Shown: piece by piece, positions 43,263 through 53,568 of the stretch
How the letters are laid out: each line of letters opens with the position of its first letter
Position numbering within the stretch: the stretch's first letter is position 1
Source: Lineus longissimus
Taxonomy: Eukaryota > Nemertea > Pilidiophora > Heteronemertea > Lineidae
Direction: 5' to 3'
DNA: 64,000 bases
Assembly: GCF_910592395.1 (NCBI RefSeq)
Contig: NC_088322.1
Span: 248,001 to 312,000 of the forward strand
Program-made: the position numbers and the translations under genes
Notes under the pieces: model-generated
The model's database searches: none
What the model was told of the DNA's origin: nothing
What the model saw: only the letters and a program-made list of their open reading frames with translations

Positions 43263-43833
43263 CCTATACACCTTTCCAGAAATGGGGCGCTGAGTGTCCG
43301 AAATAGTGATATCATAAGGGGAAACTAGGCCTGTGGTGGAGGGACAAAGGAGATAGTCATGGTTGACCAACACACTTGAATGCCTTTAATGACGGACAAG
43401 GGGGAAAAAGTTAGTTCCAATGCAAGCCACCAATTTCGGAAAGCATGTATAGGGGCTGATGTCAAGGGGGGGGCAGATGTCAAGGGGCGGAAGAGGGACT
43501 GAGTGACTGAGTCTGAAAAACTGCACATATGCGAAATTCCGATTGTTGACAGACTACCACATGACATCTGACATTGGCCACTAGAAGCTTGTTTGTCAAT
43601 TAAATCTCCGGTCATTTTGCATGCTATGAAACTTCCGCGAGTCCTTCAAATATCAAAATCAATCGCGGGGACCAATCTACAGTGGCCATGGCTGGGGGGG
43701 GGGGGGGGGGCACATCCTTCTACATACCGTAGCTGGGTATGGGAAGGCCGAGCTAAAACCTCTGCTGTTAGTGCAGCGGTAGCCCGGAGACCAGGATCAT
43801 GGGATTCCGTATTTTAGCAAAATCCATAGCAAC

Positions 43834-43897
43834 GATCGCGTCATCGAGCCATCGCGTCGTCGAGTCATCGAGTCGAATACCACAAGCCCTCCGGCGC
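43834..43897. repeat. Inverted repeat, right arm
   Basis: GATCGCGTCATCGAG, then CATCGCGTCGTCGAGTCATC and CGAATACCACAAGCC. It is the reverse complement of 37,967-38,031 with a few substitutions. Without LTR element 2, the bracketed element would be about 1.06 kb. Confidence 0.85.
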
Positions 43898-45017
43898 TGT
43901 GCTAGCGGCCAACTGCTTCTTCGATCAACTGCCATGATGGCATATCATCCATCCAAACTATCAAAACTTTCTGATCATGGGTCATGGTTAATGATTAATT
44001 CACCTCATGCACTAGCCAAAAATCAATTTACACAGAATAATATCATTTTATGTTATACTGAAGTCACAAATGAGATGAAAATGATTGATGATATGTTAAA
44101 ACAATATGTTAAAAACAAGCAAAAAAATATTTAAAGTCACAGGGGTTATAAATAGGGTGCAGTAGTGGTCAACCATGCACCCACGCACCACCATTCACCT
44201 CTGATTAATGAGTTCATGAACAGTAATTCTAAGCTGATAATAATTCTACCGCCAAAAGAGACCACGCACATGCCTAATTGCATATGCATGGTTACTATGG
44301 TAAACAACTACAACAATTACACTGAACAACAATTACACTGAGGCTCCACAGAGCAAGTAGGTACCTGCATGGTGCGCATGCCTGTCCAGGTAGCACTGTC
44401 TCGAGAGTCAGCGATGAGTCACCCGGCCGCGCAGGTAGCTTCCCCATCTATTAAATGTACAGCACTGCATGGGAGTGAAGAGGATAGTCTGAGTGACCAT
44501 GGTAACCAACCGGCCGCCGGTGCTGCCACCTGTATTTTCCCGCTGGCCGATATATGAACTAACGCTAGAACAGGATACAAATTTAACAAATATGCCCCTA
44601 ACTCGCTAACCCCTCCACCAAATTTCTAGCTAACTTTGCCAATACCTGGACACATCGTTTACCAAACACCTCGCACAGGTCAAATTACGCACAACAACAC
44701 CCGGCGCGCGTATTCACCGTTACGCCGTACTCGAAGATTTTCGCGATTTTTCATCCAGCCAGATATGCATCAAATAGGTGAGGGGGTGAGGGGGTGAAAT
44801 CGTTTCCAAAACACCTCACCCAGGTCAAATTCCAGTCGTACGGGCGGCGCAGGGGGGGGGTCAAAGTGAGGGGGCCTATTTCCGATGTGAGTTGTAGTAG
44901 GCCTACCATGATTGTGTACTTTAGACAATCATGTACGTTATAGACATGATGTTCGAGTCGTACGTGCGTGCTATTGTAAGTTGTGATAGTTCAGTGTTGC
45001 ATTGAAAGTTTGACACT

Positions 45018-45094
45018 AGGGTTAGGCCGGTTAGGGTAAGGCCGGTTAGGGTTAGGCCGGTTAGGGTTAGGCCGGTTAGGGTTAGCCGGCTCTG
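45018..45094. repeat. 15-bp tandem repeat containing TTAGGG
   Basis: About five units of GGTTAGGGTTAGGCC, one with TTAGGGTAAGG. The TTAGGG core equals the animal telomere hexamer, but the 15-bp period and the CC insertion make it an interstitial, telomere-like minisatellite and not a true telomere. Confidence 0.9.
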
Positions 45095-45818
45095 TTCATG
45101 CATGCAATACTGCAGCAGGGTTAGGTTTGTACGGATGACGTGTACATCAATAACAGTGAGTGTGTACGTGTGTACGTGCAGTCGACCAGCACCGCGCGCG
45201 TATTATTCTGATACTGGACATGGTAGAAGAAATAATATATGTAATGTATGTAATATGGGCGCGCGGGAATCACAGCTCAGTTGGTTGTATACATGCAGTC
45301 ATAGCATCATGTCAAAACATACCATGCAGTGTGTTGCCACCGCACGAGAAATGTAAAAACCAGTCAAGGCCCTGGGCTCATAGTGATGACACAGTATATT
45401 CAATGTGGAAATCATTGCGTATATAGTAAGACAATCTCATGTACATGTCAATCAGGTCCTTTGAAATAGGCGTGTAGATGACGAGCTGATGACAAGTTAT
45501 AGCTGTGTCGTTTTCATGTGGTTATAGCCTATATTACATGTATACATGTACTATATAGGAGGGCCGGGTTATTGGTGGTAGACTTCTGCCTGCCGCGCGC
45601 GTTCGTGCAAAAGCACTTGGGCTCATTGAGTTGAATTGGATGAAAAAAAGACAAACAGCAGGATGTGATCATATCAGCAGGATGTGATGGTAGTACAATG
45701 ACAATATGTCGTGTCTCTTAAAAGGTCACCGGCCAGGCACGGTATCCAGGCTAGGGTTAGGGATAGTGTCTTCGTGTCCAGATACCACCATTAACCCCAG
45801 ACACCGTTATGAAAAAGG

Positions 45819-45825
45819 TATAAAG
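45819..45825 (+). promoter_or_regulatory. TATA-box candidate of the primase-helicase gene
   Basis: TATAAAG lies 75-81 bp upstream of the ATG at 45900. The distance suits a TATA box about 30 bp before a start site with a short leader. No other core element was recognised. Confidence 0.45.
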
Positions 45826-45899
45826 GTATCTACCTAACAGGATAAGTTTCTCAATCACACTACTCACATCAGCAGCTACTTGGCAAACTTAATATCAAA

Positions 45900-46798
45900 T
45901 TGGCTCAATCGATGAACACACACACACACACTATGTGCAACATTCAAATAACCGGAAGATTTTGGAAGCTTGACTTAGCTGACCAGTCCGAACAAGGTAG
46001 AGTTTTTGCCACGGACACGCCGGCGTGCAAAGGATCCAAACAGTTCCTGACACTCCGATGTGTCAATTCGTCACGTGCCCGTCACGAATGCGACAAGTCA
46101 TACTTCAATTTCTTCAGAAATGATCGTCATGTTTACGAGCGAATATTGGACAACCAACCCGTCAGATTCTACTTGGACCTTGAGAAACCATGGTCCTCTG
46201 GAGAGATTTGTACACGTGCCATCATAGAGGAAGCACGACGTCTAGTCGACAGAGACGAAAGGTTCAACAGGGTGATCGTAATGGACTCCCACCATCCAGA
46301 CGTGAAACACAGTCAGCACCTCCTCTTTCCAGATGCCATTTTCGAGAATCAGAAAGATGCAAAATCGTTAGCGATCATGTTGGACGCCCGCCTGCGACAA
46401 ATGGATAATGCAACTACTATAAACACGACACACGACAATGCGGTATTAACATGGAAACACGTTTACGTGGACAAGAGAGACAACGAAAAGACACCAATAG
46501 ACCTATCCGTCTACTCGAAGAACAGACTTTTCCGTCTTTTGTGGCAGAGCAAGCGTGTCAAAATCGGATGTGGCCCTCATCTGATGATAAATGACAAAAT
46601 GTCAACTGAAGGCGTGGAACCATACGAAACGCTCATTCAGAGCGATGAATTGAGAGAAAGAGACCTTCTGACAGGAGACTTCATCCAAAATTTGATCACG
46701 AATAATATAGGCAAAGATTTGACAACAATGATGATTATGAAAAAGAGCAAGAGAGGGGTGGGGAACAATAACAACAATGCGAGAAAGAAAGAACGACC

Positions 46799-46834
<36 letters not shown>

Positions 46835-49532
46835 CACAACAACCACAGATGATGTCGGCAAGAACGAAAAGATTGCCAAGTGGTCCGACCAGAACCAACA
46901 GTTTGTTCAGGTCGAGTCGGATAAGGTTGTCGTAATAAAGAACGACTGCGACATATTACATGCACTACCGAACGGACCGACTGTCAGAACGAATGACTTT
47001 ACTGGCACGTACCTACCGTTAGTCAAGTCTCTGATATCGTCCCCGTCCTTGATCGATGCGGATGTGAAAAAATGGATGTGTCATCGATCCCCAGAAAAAA
47101 ACCAAGCGGTCGTCAATTATGCCAGCAACAACTTCGTCCTAGAAGAGATGACTTCGTGTGCTTACGCCATAAGATACCTGAAAACGATGTACAAGACTGT
47201 CTTGGATGATAGACACGAAGACGTCCGATACAGAAAGATCGATGTTGACGACGACCTTATGTGCCCAACGTCGAAATCGGGATGGACACCAGTTGAATCG
47301 GGCAATGAACTCAAGAGAATATTGCAGAAAACCGGAGAGAAAGATCGCAAGTTCGAAAACACTGAAAACGAGAAGCGCAGATTGACGTTCATAACTGGTC
47401 GTATGGGTGTCGGTAAGACAGGGGGTCTCATCGAATACGCGAAAGACCAGCTAACCAAAGGCAATTGTAAAATCGTTGCGTATATTGCGCCGCGGACAAG
47501 GCTCGTGGATGAAGTTGCTGATCGAATTGAAGCGACCAATGTAACGAATACAACACACAGACGTAATATCATAGTCAAGCGATATCACGGAGAATCGGAA
47601 GACCGCGAAATATATATGAAAGCAAAACGATCACAAGTTAAAAGTGACCGACAGATCGCAAAGAAGAACAAACCGTTGAGGAGGAAGCAGGAAAATACAG
47701 TCAAAAGAGACGTGGACGTGGACAAGGCATACAATGCTTCAAAGATTCCCGCATTCCTTGACATCATCCAAACGTCTACAGAACGTGGCGGACTCTTCAT
47801 AATATGCGCATGTATAAACTCAATTCAATGCGTGCCGGAGAACGTGGACATCCTGATCGTCGATGAATTGGCAATGGACGTGGGCAATCTTTTGATCAAC
47901 TGGACACTCAAGACCCAGTCGGGACAATCTGTTGAAACACCAATCCAATTTCGAGCGGACATCATCAACATTGGTCTGCTCGAAAAACGGATGAAAATGG
48001 CTAAGAATGTATTCGCTCTCGAAGCATCGCTGACACCGACTCTAACCGACGCGTTCTCGGCATTATGGAGGTGGAAAGATCTTTTCTCCGCCCACCTCGC
48101 GACAGCGGCTGGTGGAAGAATAATAAAGCTGCCACCGAGCACCGGACAATCGGCACTGAAAATCAAATGGTGGAAAAAATGGTTGTACAATAAGAAGGTG
48201 TACACAAACGATGCGACTGTAAAATACAACGCTAAGATGAACAAAGTGTGTATCGAAACGGAACCATTTAAGATTGTTGTGGTACCGGCGAAGGATTTGA
48301 TCAGGCCCATCTTCACGCGTATAGTAGAATTTCCAGACTTTGACACACTCACGGTGGAACTTCTTAAGGATGTGTTTGACGACAAAAGAACAGTCATCAT
48401 CTACGTTTCGTCGGCCAAGACTGCCCATAAGATCCAACGGGACTTGGCGACACACATAGAACTGTCCGACACGACTGAAATCCCAACGGTGAAAATATAC
48501 GCCTCCACAACTTCGAACATCGACGGATGTTGGAACGAATGGACGGAAGATGCGAAAGTTGCCATCACCACAACTATACTCGGAGCTGGCGTTTCAATTG
48601 AAAAGCACGAGTGGTTTGACGTGGCATACTCATTCATTGAGATCGGCTCAAGACTACCACCGTTGGCCGACATGATCCAACTTTCGGCTAGGGCAAGGAG
48701 CGTGACGTCGAAAACGCTCAAGTACACCACCCGTTCCATCTCGTATAACAACGTAACACGGGAAACGATGAAAGGCCAGATGAAAAGAAAGACAGAAATT
48801 GCCGAAATGTTAGGCGAGGGGACTGCCGCAATAAATCGCTTTCATCAGCTTCAGGTTGACGCAAACCAGGCCATGACCACCGATCCTGCCTTTAACGCGT
48901 GCACTACCAAAGAGCGATTGGTCGTAGCACATTCACTATACAATCATGAAAATGACGAATATGTGAAGCCAGAGTTTGAAAAAGTGGTCGACCGCAAACA
49001 GCTGATCAAAACCAGGGGATGGAATGCCACTGCCAAACGGAACAGAAAGATGCTAACGGATTTGGAAAAAGTAATTACTGGCGAGTGTCGAGTGGTGGAA
49101 TCGGCAGCCGTAGCTGCACGAGATATGATATGCGGACGAAACAAGAACGTTTCTAACTCTTTTTACGTTGGACGAGTAAAAACGGAAATGATGAGAGGGG
49201 TCAAACTTAAACAGACGACAGGACAAACGGAACACTACAATCTGGTGGTCCCCGAAATGAAGAGGAAATCTGGCAATCACTCGAAGTGTCCGGCAAAAAA
49301 GAGAAGGACAGACGACGACCACGATCATACCGGTGACGAAGAAGGCGGGCAGACCGACATCTGCACAGCGAAAAGCGACACGGCGGAAGTTCAGGAACTT
49401 GAAATGGAGGAAAAAGAAAGTGGTCAAGACATGATGACCGACTTAGAGTCAGAAGAGGAGTCAGAAACCGAATCATCTTCAGGCGATGAAGAAGTAGAGA
49501 ATGCGAAAGAAATTGAACGTGAAACTTGTTAG
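45900..49532 (+). CDS. Primase-helicase: AEP (PrimPol-like) domain plus SF2 origin-binding-type helicase (1210 aa)
   Basis: An intronless gene. The N-terminal part shows the archaeo-eukaryotic primase signature: RFYLDLE at about 89-95 (D-x-E metal ligands), KHSQHLLFP at about 135-143 (S-x-H) and IDLSVYSKNRLFRL at about 200-213. A (GAT)n-encoded Asp run (about 300-312) separates it from a helicase: Walker A GRMGVGKT at about 500-507, Walker B-like ILIVDELAMD at about 650-659, TVIIYVSSAK at about 830, ITTTILGAGVSI near 890 and QLSARARS at about 927-934. This SF2 layout resembles herpesvirus UL9-type origin-binding helicases and the asfarvirus primase-helicase. The C-terminus is acidic. The likely role is priming and unwinding DNA for replication of a mobile or viral DNA; that is inference. 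It is flanked by a TATA box and an AATAAA, with no neighbouring gene on the same strand closer than 1.1 kb. Start: the first ATG of the frame; a second ATG four codons later is possible. By eye it is less AT-rich than the adjacent Polinton. Confidence 0.75.
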
Positions 49533-49623
49533 TATGGAGAGACAATGCTCCTTTGGCTAAGCATAAGATTTGAGCCTGCGTGTACCAAAACTGAGTGCAT
49601 AAATATTAGGAAAAATTAATTAC

Positions 49624-49629
49624 AATAAA
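49624..49629 (+). terminator. Poly(A) signal of the primase-helicase gene
   Basis: AATAAA about 92 bp after the stop codon, in an AT-rich stretch. Confidence 0.55.
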
Positions 49630-50310
49630 CACTGACAAGTGTATACTAATAGTTACTAATGTTATTAATTCTATTCACCACTGCAAGTCTGATGAAAATC
49701 GGATGCAAATTGGTTAATCCCTGGTCTAAATCTATACCCACCCCCCTTCGTTTTTCAACATTTAAGGTTTAACGCTCCTGCAAACATAGTGTGTGCCATT
49801 AACCCTTACTTTACTGGTCAACCGCACTACAGTGAAATGGCACAACAACACAGTATCTGACAAATTTGACATTTTGATTTTCTCATGGAAATTTGCTCAT
49901 GCTCAACAGTAACTCCTACATCATATCCATACAGTCACTTGGCAAACTAAGCCTTATTTAAGGAGATACCGCATGGCGAAACACAGTTGACTGCATCGTC
50001 AACTCTTAAAATGTCATGACAAAACACAGTATCTGTAGCTTTTTTAACGATGTCAAGTCAGATAACAGTAACTACAAGTTACTGTGTTTTGCCATGACTT
50101 CATGACTGCAAAGTTTTGTGAGAAGACGGCTTGCAGTTTCGGGTCTTTCCTCGTATTACAACATCATCATCATCATCATCAACATTTCTTTTAATCAAGT
50201 AAAGATAGATCATCACATTGATGAAACCAGGCATCTTTCATTTTTCCTTCGATCGGTTTGGTCGCTAGCTATGTTTTGCTATGGTCAAATATTTCACCAT
50301 AAATCCATCA

Positions 50311-50440
50311 GAATATATGTATTGTGGTGGTAGGAATCTAGGTAATTCTAAGCTATTTTAACAAAAGCCCTTACAGGCCTTTTTGTCTCAAATTAGCTTA
50401 GAAACCCCTAAGAACCAGACACCACAATACATATATTCTA
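50311..50440. repeat. 130-bp hairpin element (MITE-like)
   Basis: The arms AGAATATATGTATTGTGGTG and CACCACAATACATATATTCT are exact inverse copies. An inner pair, TTCTAAGCTA and TAGCTTAGAA, extends the fold. ATC flanks both ends (50,309-50,311 region and 50,440 region), a possible 3-bp duplication. It may be a small MITE or a microRNA-like precursor. Confidence 0.6.
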
Positions 50441-50636
50441 TCATTAATGAAATGGTCAGTGAAATGGTAAGGGAAATGGTAAGGGAATACTAGAGTTCAA
50501 TGGGTTAATGTAATCATGACTTACTGTATTCCAACAGAAAGTACACGTCAATAGCTTTTTTCCGTGCATTTTACCTGATATATGATGTTGGCACTGTTCA
50601 CTGCATGTACATAATTTTACTAGTAAATAAATAGAA

Positions 50637-51893
50637 ATGGCAACAGGATATTTATTAAATACCGAAAGGGCACATAAGATTCCACTTGGTTTAAAAGCTG
50701 AGAGGCAGCATCATATCATTACTCATAACCCATCATCTGCTAACCCCAAAGAAACACTGTATGTTAGAATACCGGCATTGCGAGAGAATACATTCTTTGT
50801 ACCTAAATCTCTTTATCTGTCTGCTGATGTAACCATTTCTGGTGATTCTAAAAATAGTGTTGTAAATAATCTTGGTAGAAACCTGATTTCAAAGATGGTG
50901 GTTAAGTGGGGAACAGAGCAGATATTTGACCTTGACGAATACAGTCATTATTCTACATTTAAAGATCTGTGGTTTACAGAAGAAGAAAGAAATGATAGAG
51001 TTTTTCAGGGTATTCAGTCAAAAAATCTTAGAGAATTAAGATCAGGAGTCGCTGAAGCTGATGTCACTGGAGAAACAGCTAATGAAAAGACTTTAAAGAA
51101 AGTGTTTGACAAGAAGTACAAAATACCATTAGATTTTGAACTATTCCATCATCATGCTCCATTTTACAAGTTTCCAATTCAAGAAGATGTTATCATTGAA
51201 ATAACTTTAGCACCAAAGGAGGAAATCATAGTCACCACAACCACAGCTAGCATGGGCTACAAACTAGAGAATATTTGTTTTGAATACGACACGGTTACTA
51301 ATAAGATGATTGCTAGTCAATTGAGTAACAAGTACAATTCTGGATTCTCAATATTCTATGATTGGGTAGACCATTTTAAGACAGTCAATGTTACTGCTAA
51401 TGAAACACTAATTAATGAGAACATCAACTTTCCAAGAATGTCTATTAAAGGATTATTATTACTATTTGTGTCTGACTATGTAGATGGAGCTAGAGATTCA
51501 GAGAAGTTTGAAAACCCTAACATAAGTAAAGTGCAGATCACAATAGAGGGTGTTGCCAATCAGGTGTTCCCAGAAGGAATGAGAATGATGGATCAATGGG
51601 AGGAGATCAAGAAACATTTTATGTCTGAAGATTTGAAGAAAACTCATGACTGTAACATGACCATGGAGAAATACTATGGTGATTCTAATCACTATGGTTT
51701 ATGGTTGGACCTGAGAACTTCTGAGGATAATCGCCTTCACGGATCAGGAAAGAAGCTCCAGAACACAAAAGATGGTATTCAATTATCTATTACAAAGAAA
51801 TCTGGAAAGGGACCATACAAAATGCACATATTCGTGGTTTCTGACGCCCAGGTAAACATCCAGAATTCTCAGATTGCTTCACTCCAGCACTGA
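50637..51893 (+). CDS. Major capsid protein, double jelly-roll (418 aa)
   Basis: Forms the hexon-like shell of the predicted particle. The length is usual for Polinton capsid proteins. Recognisable stretches are the N-terminal ERAHKIPLGLKAERQHHI region, KMVVKWGTEQIFDLDEYSHY, FELFHHHAPFYKFPIQEDVI and, near the C-terminus, HYGLWLDLRTSEDNRLHGSG, a hallmark of Polinton/adintovirus hexons. No signal peptide or membrane segment. The start ATG sits in AATAGAAATGG, a context shared with two other genes of the element. The next gene begins 79 bp downstream on the same strand. Confidence 0.88.
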   Translation: MATGYLLNTERAHKIPLGLKAERQHHIITHNPSSANPKETLYVRIPALRENTFFVPKSLYLSADVTISGDSKNSVVNNLGRNLISKMVVKWGTEQIFDLDEYSHYSTFKDLWFTEEERNDRVFQGIQSKNLRELRSGVAEADVTGETANEKTLKKVFDKKYKIPLDFELFHHHAPFYKFPIQEDVIIEITLAPKEEIIVTTTTASMGYKLENICFEYDTVTNKMIASQLSNKYNSGFSIFYDWVDHFKTVNVTANETLINENINFPRMSIKGLLLLFVSDYVDGARDSEKFENPNISKVQITIEGVANQVFPEGMRMMDQWEEIKKHFMSEDLKKTHDCNMTMEKYYGDSNHYGLWLDLRTSEDNRLHGSGKKLQNTKDGIQLSITKKSGKGPYKMHIFVVSDAQVNIQNSQIASLQH

Positions 51894-51903
51894 GGTGCTG
51901 CAA

Positions 51904-51915
51904 GAACAAAAGTTC
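51904..51915. repeat. Mini-hairpin, single (GAAC-AAAA-GTTC)
   Basis: Lies just after the capsid-gene stop. It is the leftmost member of the mini-hairpin family, with a 4-nt loop. Confidence 0.5.
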
Positions 51916-51972
51916 GCTCCAACACTGAATACTAGATAAATGAGTTTTACTAGTGATTTTCTAAGTAATTAA

Positions 51973-52209
51973 ATGGATACACCAGGAAAGAAAGATATCA
52001 TAAATACACTGTATCAAAGTTTACTGTTGGCATCAACAACAATTGGTTACTCTATGTTACTGAAAAGGTTCTTGAGAATCAATATTGGTCCCCCAAGTCA
52101 GGCCAACCTAGAGGAAATTCTTAAACTGGGAGGAACTGTAGCTATTAGTAATGGAACATTAGAGTACCTTTACGATCAAGGAATCCTACCCAGAAATATT
52201 ATGAAGTAA
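51973..52209 (+). CDS. Small conserved-position protein (78 aa)
   Basis: A short protein between the two capsid genes, starting in ATTAAATGG. A hydrophobic stretch (LYQSLLLASTTIGYSMLLK, about residues 12-30) could be a membrane segment or amphipathic helix, and LKLGGTVAISNGTLEYLYDQ follows. Position and size match small virion or membrane proteins often found beside Polinton capsid genes. Function unknown. Confidence 0.7.
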   Translation: MDTPGKKDIINTLYQSLLLASTTIGYSMLLKRFLRINIGPPSQANLEEILKLGGTVAISNGTLEYLYDQGILPRNIMK

Positions 52210-52266
52210 GAATAATTTACTTATTTGATAAAAGCTAAATTTGAAAACGAAAATTTGCTTAAGTAA

Positions 52267-53034
52267 ATGGTTACTGTAATGAACATAGATTCAAGTGACT
52301 ATCCAGATCAGAGTTCAAGTGATTTAACAGTCAATCTCAAGACTGAAATTCAGGATGCATGTAGCATCACTTTAACTTTTGCAGTAATACCTTGTACATT
52401 CTACAACATAAGTGCAGCCAGGGAGAATAACCGAATCAAAGTTAAGGGGTTTGATGTGGCAGAGATTACGCTACCAGATGGTCTCTATGACCTACAGAGC
52501 TTTTCAAATGTATTTGCGGATAAGTTGAAAGAAAATAGTATGAGTAGAGGTGCTGTCAGATTTGACCTTGAAGAACCAACAGGTAAGGCCATCTTACACT
52601 TCCTAAAGAGAAAAAATGAGGCGCATTATCAGATCTATTTTCTTGGTAAAAGTAATGAATTATTTGGCATGAAATCAGAATGGCCTTACCCTTTAGACAA
52701 TAAAAGTAAGGATGATGTTGTAAGCGAGAAACCCATCAATTTTAGACCAATTAACAATTTTGTTTTTCACTGTGACATAATCGAATCTAATAGTGTATTA
52801 AGTAATGGTGAAGCATCTGATGTGCTAACCACAAGACCAATAAAGGAAGCTAATTTTGGGGATTTAATAGCATACACATTTGAGAAACCAATAGCAATTC
52901 CCTGTAAACCAAGATTCAATAAGCTGAATATTCGCTTAACTGATGAAAAAGGTGACATCATCGATCTTAATGGTCATAATGTACAGTACCAATTGGTATT
53001 AACTCGAGCTATGTTCTCAGGGACACATCATTGA
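52267..53034 (+). CDS. Minor capsid (penton-like) protein, single jelly-roll (255 aa)
   Basis: Predicted to form the vertices of the capsid. It opens MVTVMNIDSSDYPDQSSSDL, followed by a beta-rich domain (ACSITLTFAVIPCTFYNIS), the usual pattern of Polinton minor capsid proteins. The C-terminal NIRLTDEKGDIIDLNG motif is the typical end of these jelly-roll proteins. Start in AGTAAATGG. It follows the 78-aa gene by 57 bp and is probably co-expressed with the neighbouring virion genes. Confidence 0.82.
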   Translation: MVTVMNIDSSDYPDQSSSDLTVNLKTEIQDACSITLTFAVIPCTFYNISAARENNRIKVKGFDVAEITLPDGLYDLQSFSNVFADKLKENSMSRGAVRFDLEEPTGKAILHFLKRKNEAHYQIYFLGKSNELFGMKSEWPYPLDNKSKDDVVSEKPINFRPINNFVFHCDIIESNSVLSNGEASDVLTTRPIKEANFGDLIAYTFEKPIAIPCKPRFNKLNIRLTDEKGDIIDLNGHNVQYQLVLTRAMFSGTHH

Positions 53035-53056
53035 AATTAAAATTCATTGGAATTAA

Positions 53057-53515
53057 ATGGCTGGCATTGGCATGTTATTTGGATCTGCAATAATCAATGG
53101 ATTAGCATTCACTGGATCCGGTTACCTTTTTAAAAAACTAGACAAGAATGGCTATGAGACTGAAGTGAAAAGACATGATTTGGCTCAGGAGCAATTACAA
53201 AAAGCTTCAACCGAATGGGAGGAGCATAGGAAAAGTACCATTGACTTCGTTAATCTTGAATTAAAGAGAGAAAGAGACGCTTCTATTGATTTTAACAATA
53301 CTGATTCAGCACTTACTGTTTACAATCATTTACATCCAGAAAGAACTATTGTACTACCTCAGCGACCACAATTAAGTGATTACTACCAACCTAGTGATGA
53401 AATGAAGAAATACGAGTACCTATGGATTATCCTAGGACTTAGTGGTTTAGGGTTAATAATTTATTATTTTACTAGGGTTAGAAAGACTAAGACAACTGAT
53501 CGGACACAGTCCTGA
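53057..53515 (+). CDS. Two-segment membrane protein (152 aa)
   Basis: An N-terminal hydrophobic, Gly-rich segment (GMLFGSAIINGLAFTGSGYL, about 4-23), a charged helical middle (about 35-90) and a C-terminal transmembrane helix (WIILGLSGLGLIIYYF, about 125-140) followed by basic residues. This layout is common for a small virion membrane protein in Polintons. The last codons (DRTQS) and stop are supplied by the first of three tandem mini-hairpin units. Start in ATTAAATGG. Confidence 0.75.
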   Translation: MAGIGMLFGSAIINGLAFTGSGYLFKKLDKNGYETEVKRHDLAQEQLQKASTEWEEHRKSTIDFVNLELKRERDASIDFNNTDSALTVYNHLHPERTIVLPQRPQLSDYYQPSDEMKKYEYLWIILGLSGLGLIIYYFTRVRKTKTTDRTQS

Positions 53516-53554
53516 TGATCGGACACAGTCCTGATGATCGGACACAGTCCTGAT
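53498..53554. repeat. Mini-hairpin, three tandem 19-bp units
   Basis: GATCGGACACAGTCCTGAT three times, each with the stem GGAC/GTCC and loop ACA. The first unit overlaps the end of the 152-aa gene and the rest fill the gap to the ATPase gene. Confidence 0.9.
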
Positions 53555-53568
53555 GATGAGAAGCGGGA

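Larger units (their letters stand above)
43263..45899. other. Spacer with simple repeats, no recognised gene
   Basis: A poly-G tract at about 43,695-43,710, the right inverted-repeat arm, a segment similar to 36,725-36,770 (AACTGCTTCTTCG...GCCATGATGGCAT), a G-rich GTGAGGGGGTGAGGGGGTGA block near 44,780, and the telomere-like repeat at 45,018-45,094. The ORFs here are short and unrecognised. Confidence 0.6.
49533..50636. other. Spacer between primase-helicase gene and Polinton, two inverted repeats
   Basis: No gene. An imperfect inverted repeat at about 50,013-50,106 pairs GTCATGACAAAACACAGTA with TACTGTGTTTTGCCATGAC. A second, tighter one is annotated at 50,311-50,440. The left end of the Polinton should lie in this interval, but its terminal inverted repeat cannot be recognised without the right end, which is outside the window. 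Confidence 0.55.

Noticed and set aside
43741-43810. tRNA-like or SINE-like stretch (GCAGCGGTAGCCCGGAGACC)
   Set aside because: No cloverleaf could be drawn and no A/B box pair with proper spacing was found.
45018-45094. True chromosome end
   Set aside because: The period is 15 bp with CC insertions, only about five units, and unique sequence continues on both sides.
47162-49545. Long minus-strand ORFs (up to 191 codons) opposite the primase-helicase gene
   Set aside because: They are shadows of a strongly coding plus strand, with no domain.
53498-53554. Rho-independent-type terminator
   Set aside because: The hairpin stems are only 4 bp, no T run follows, and the same units occur inside genes.
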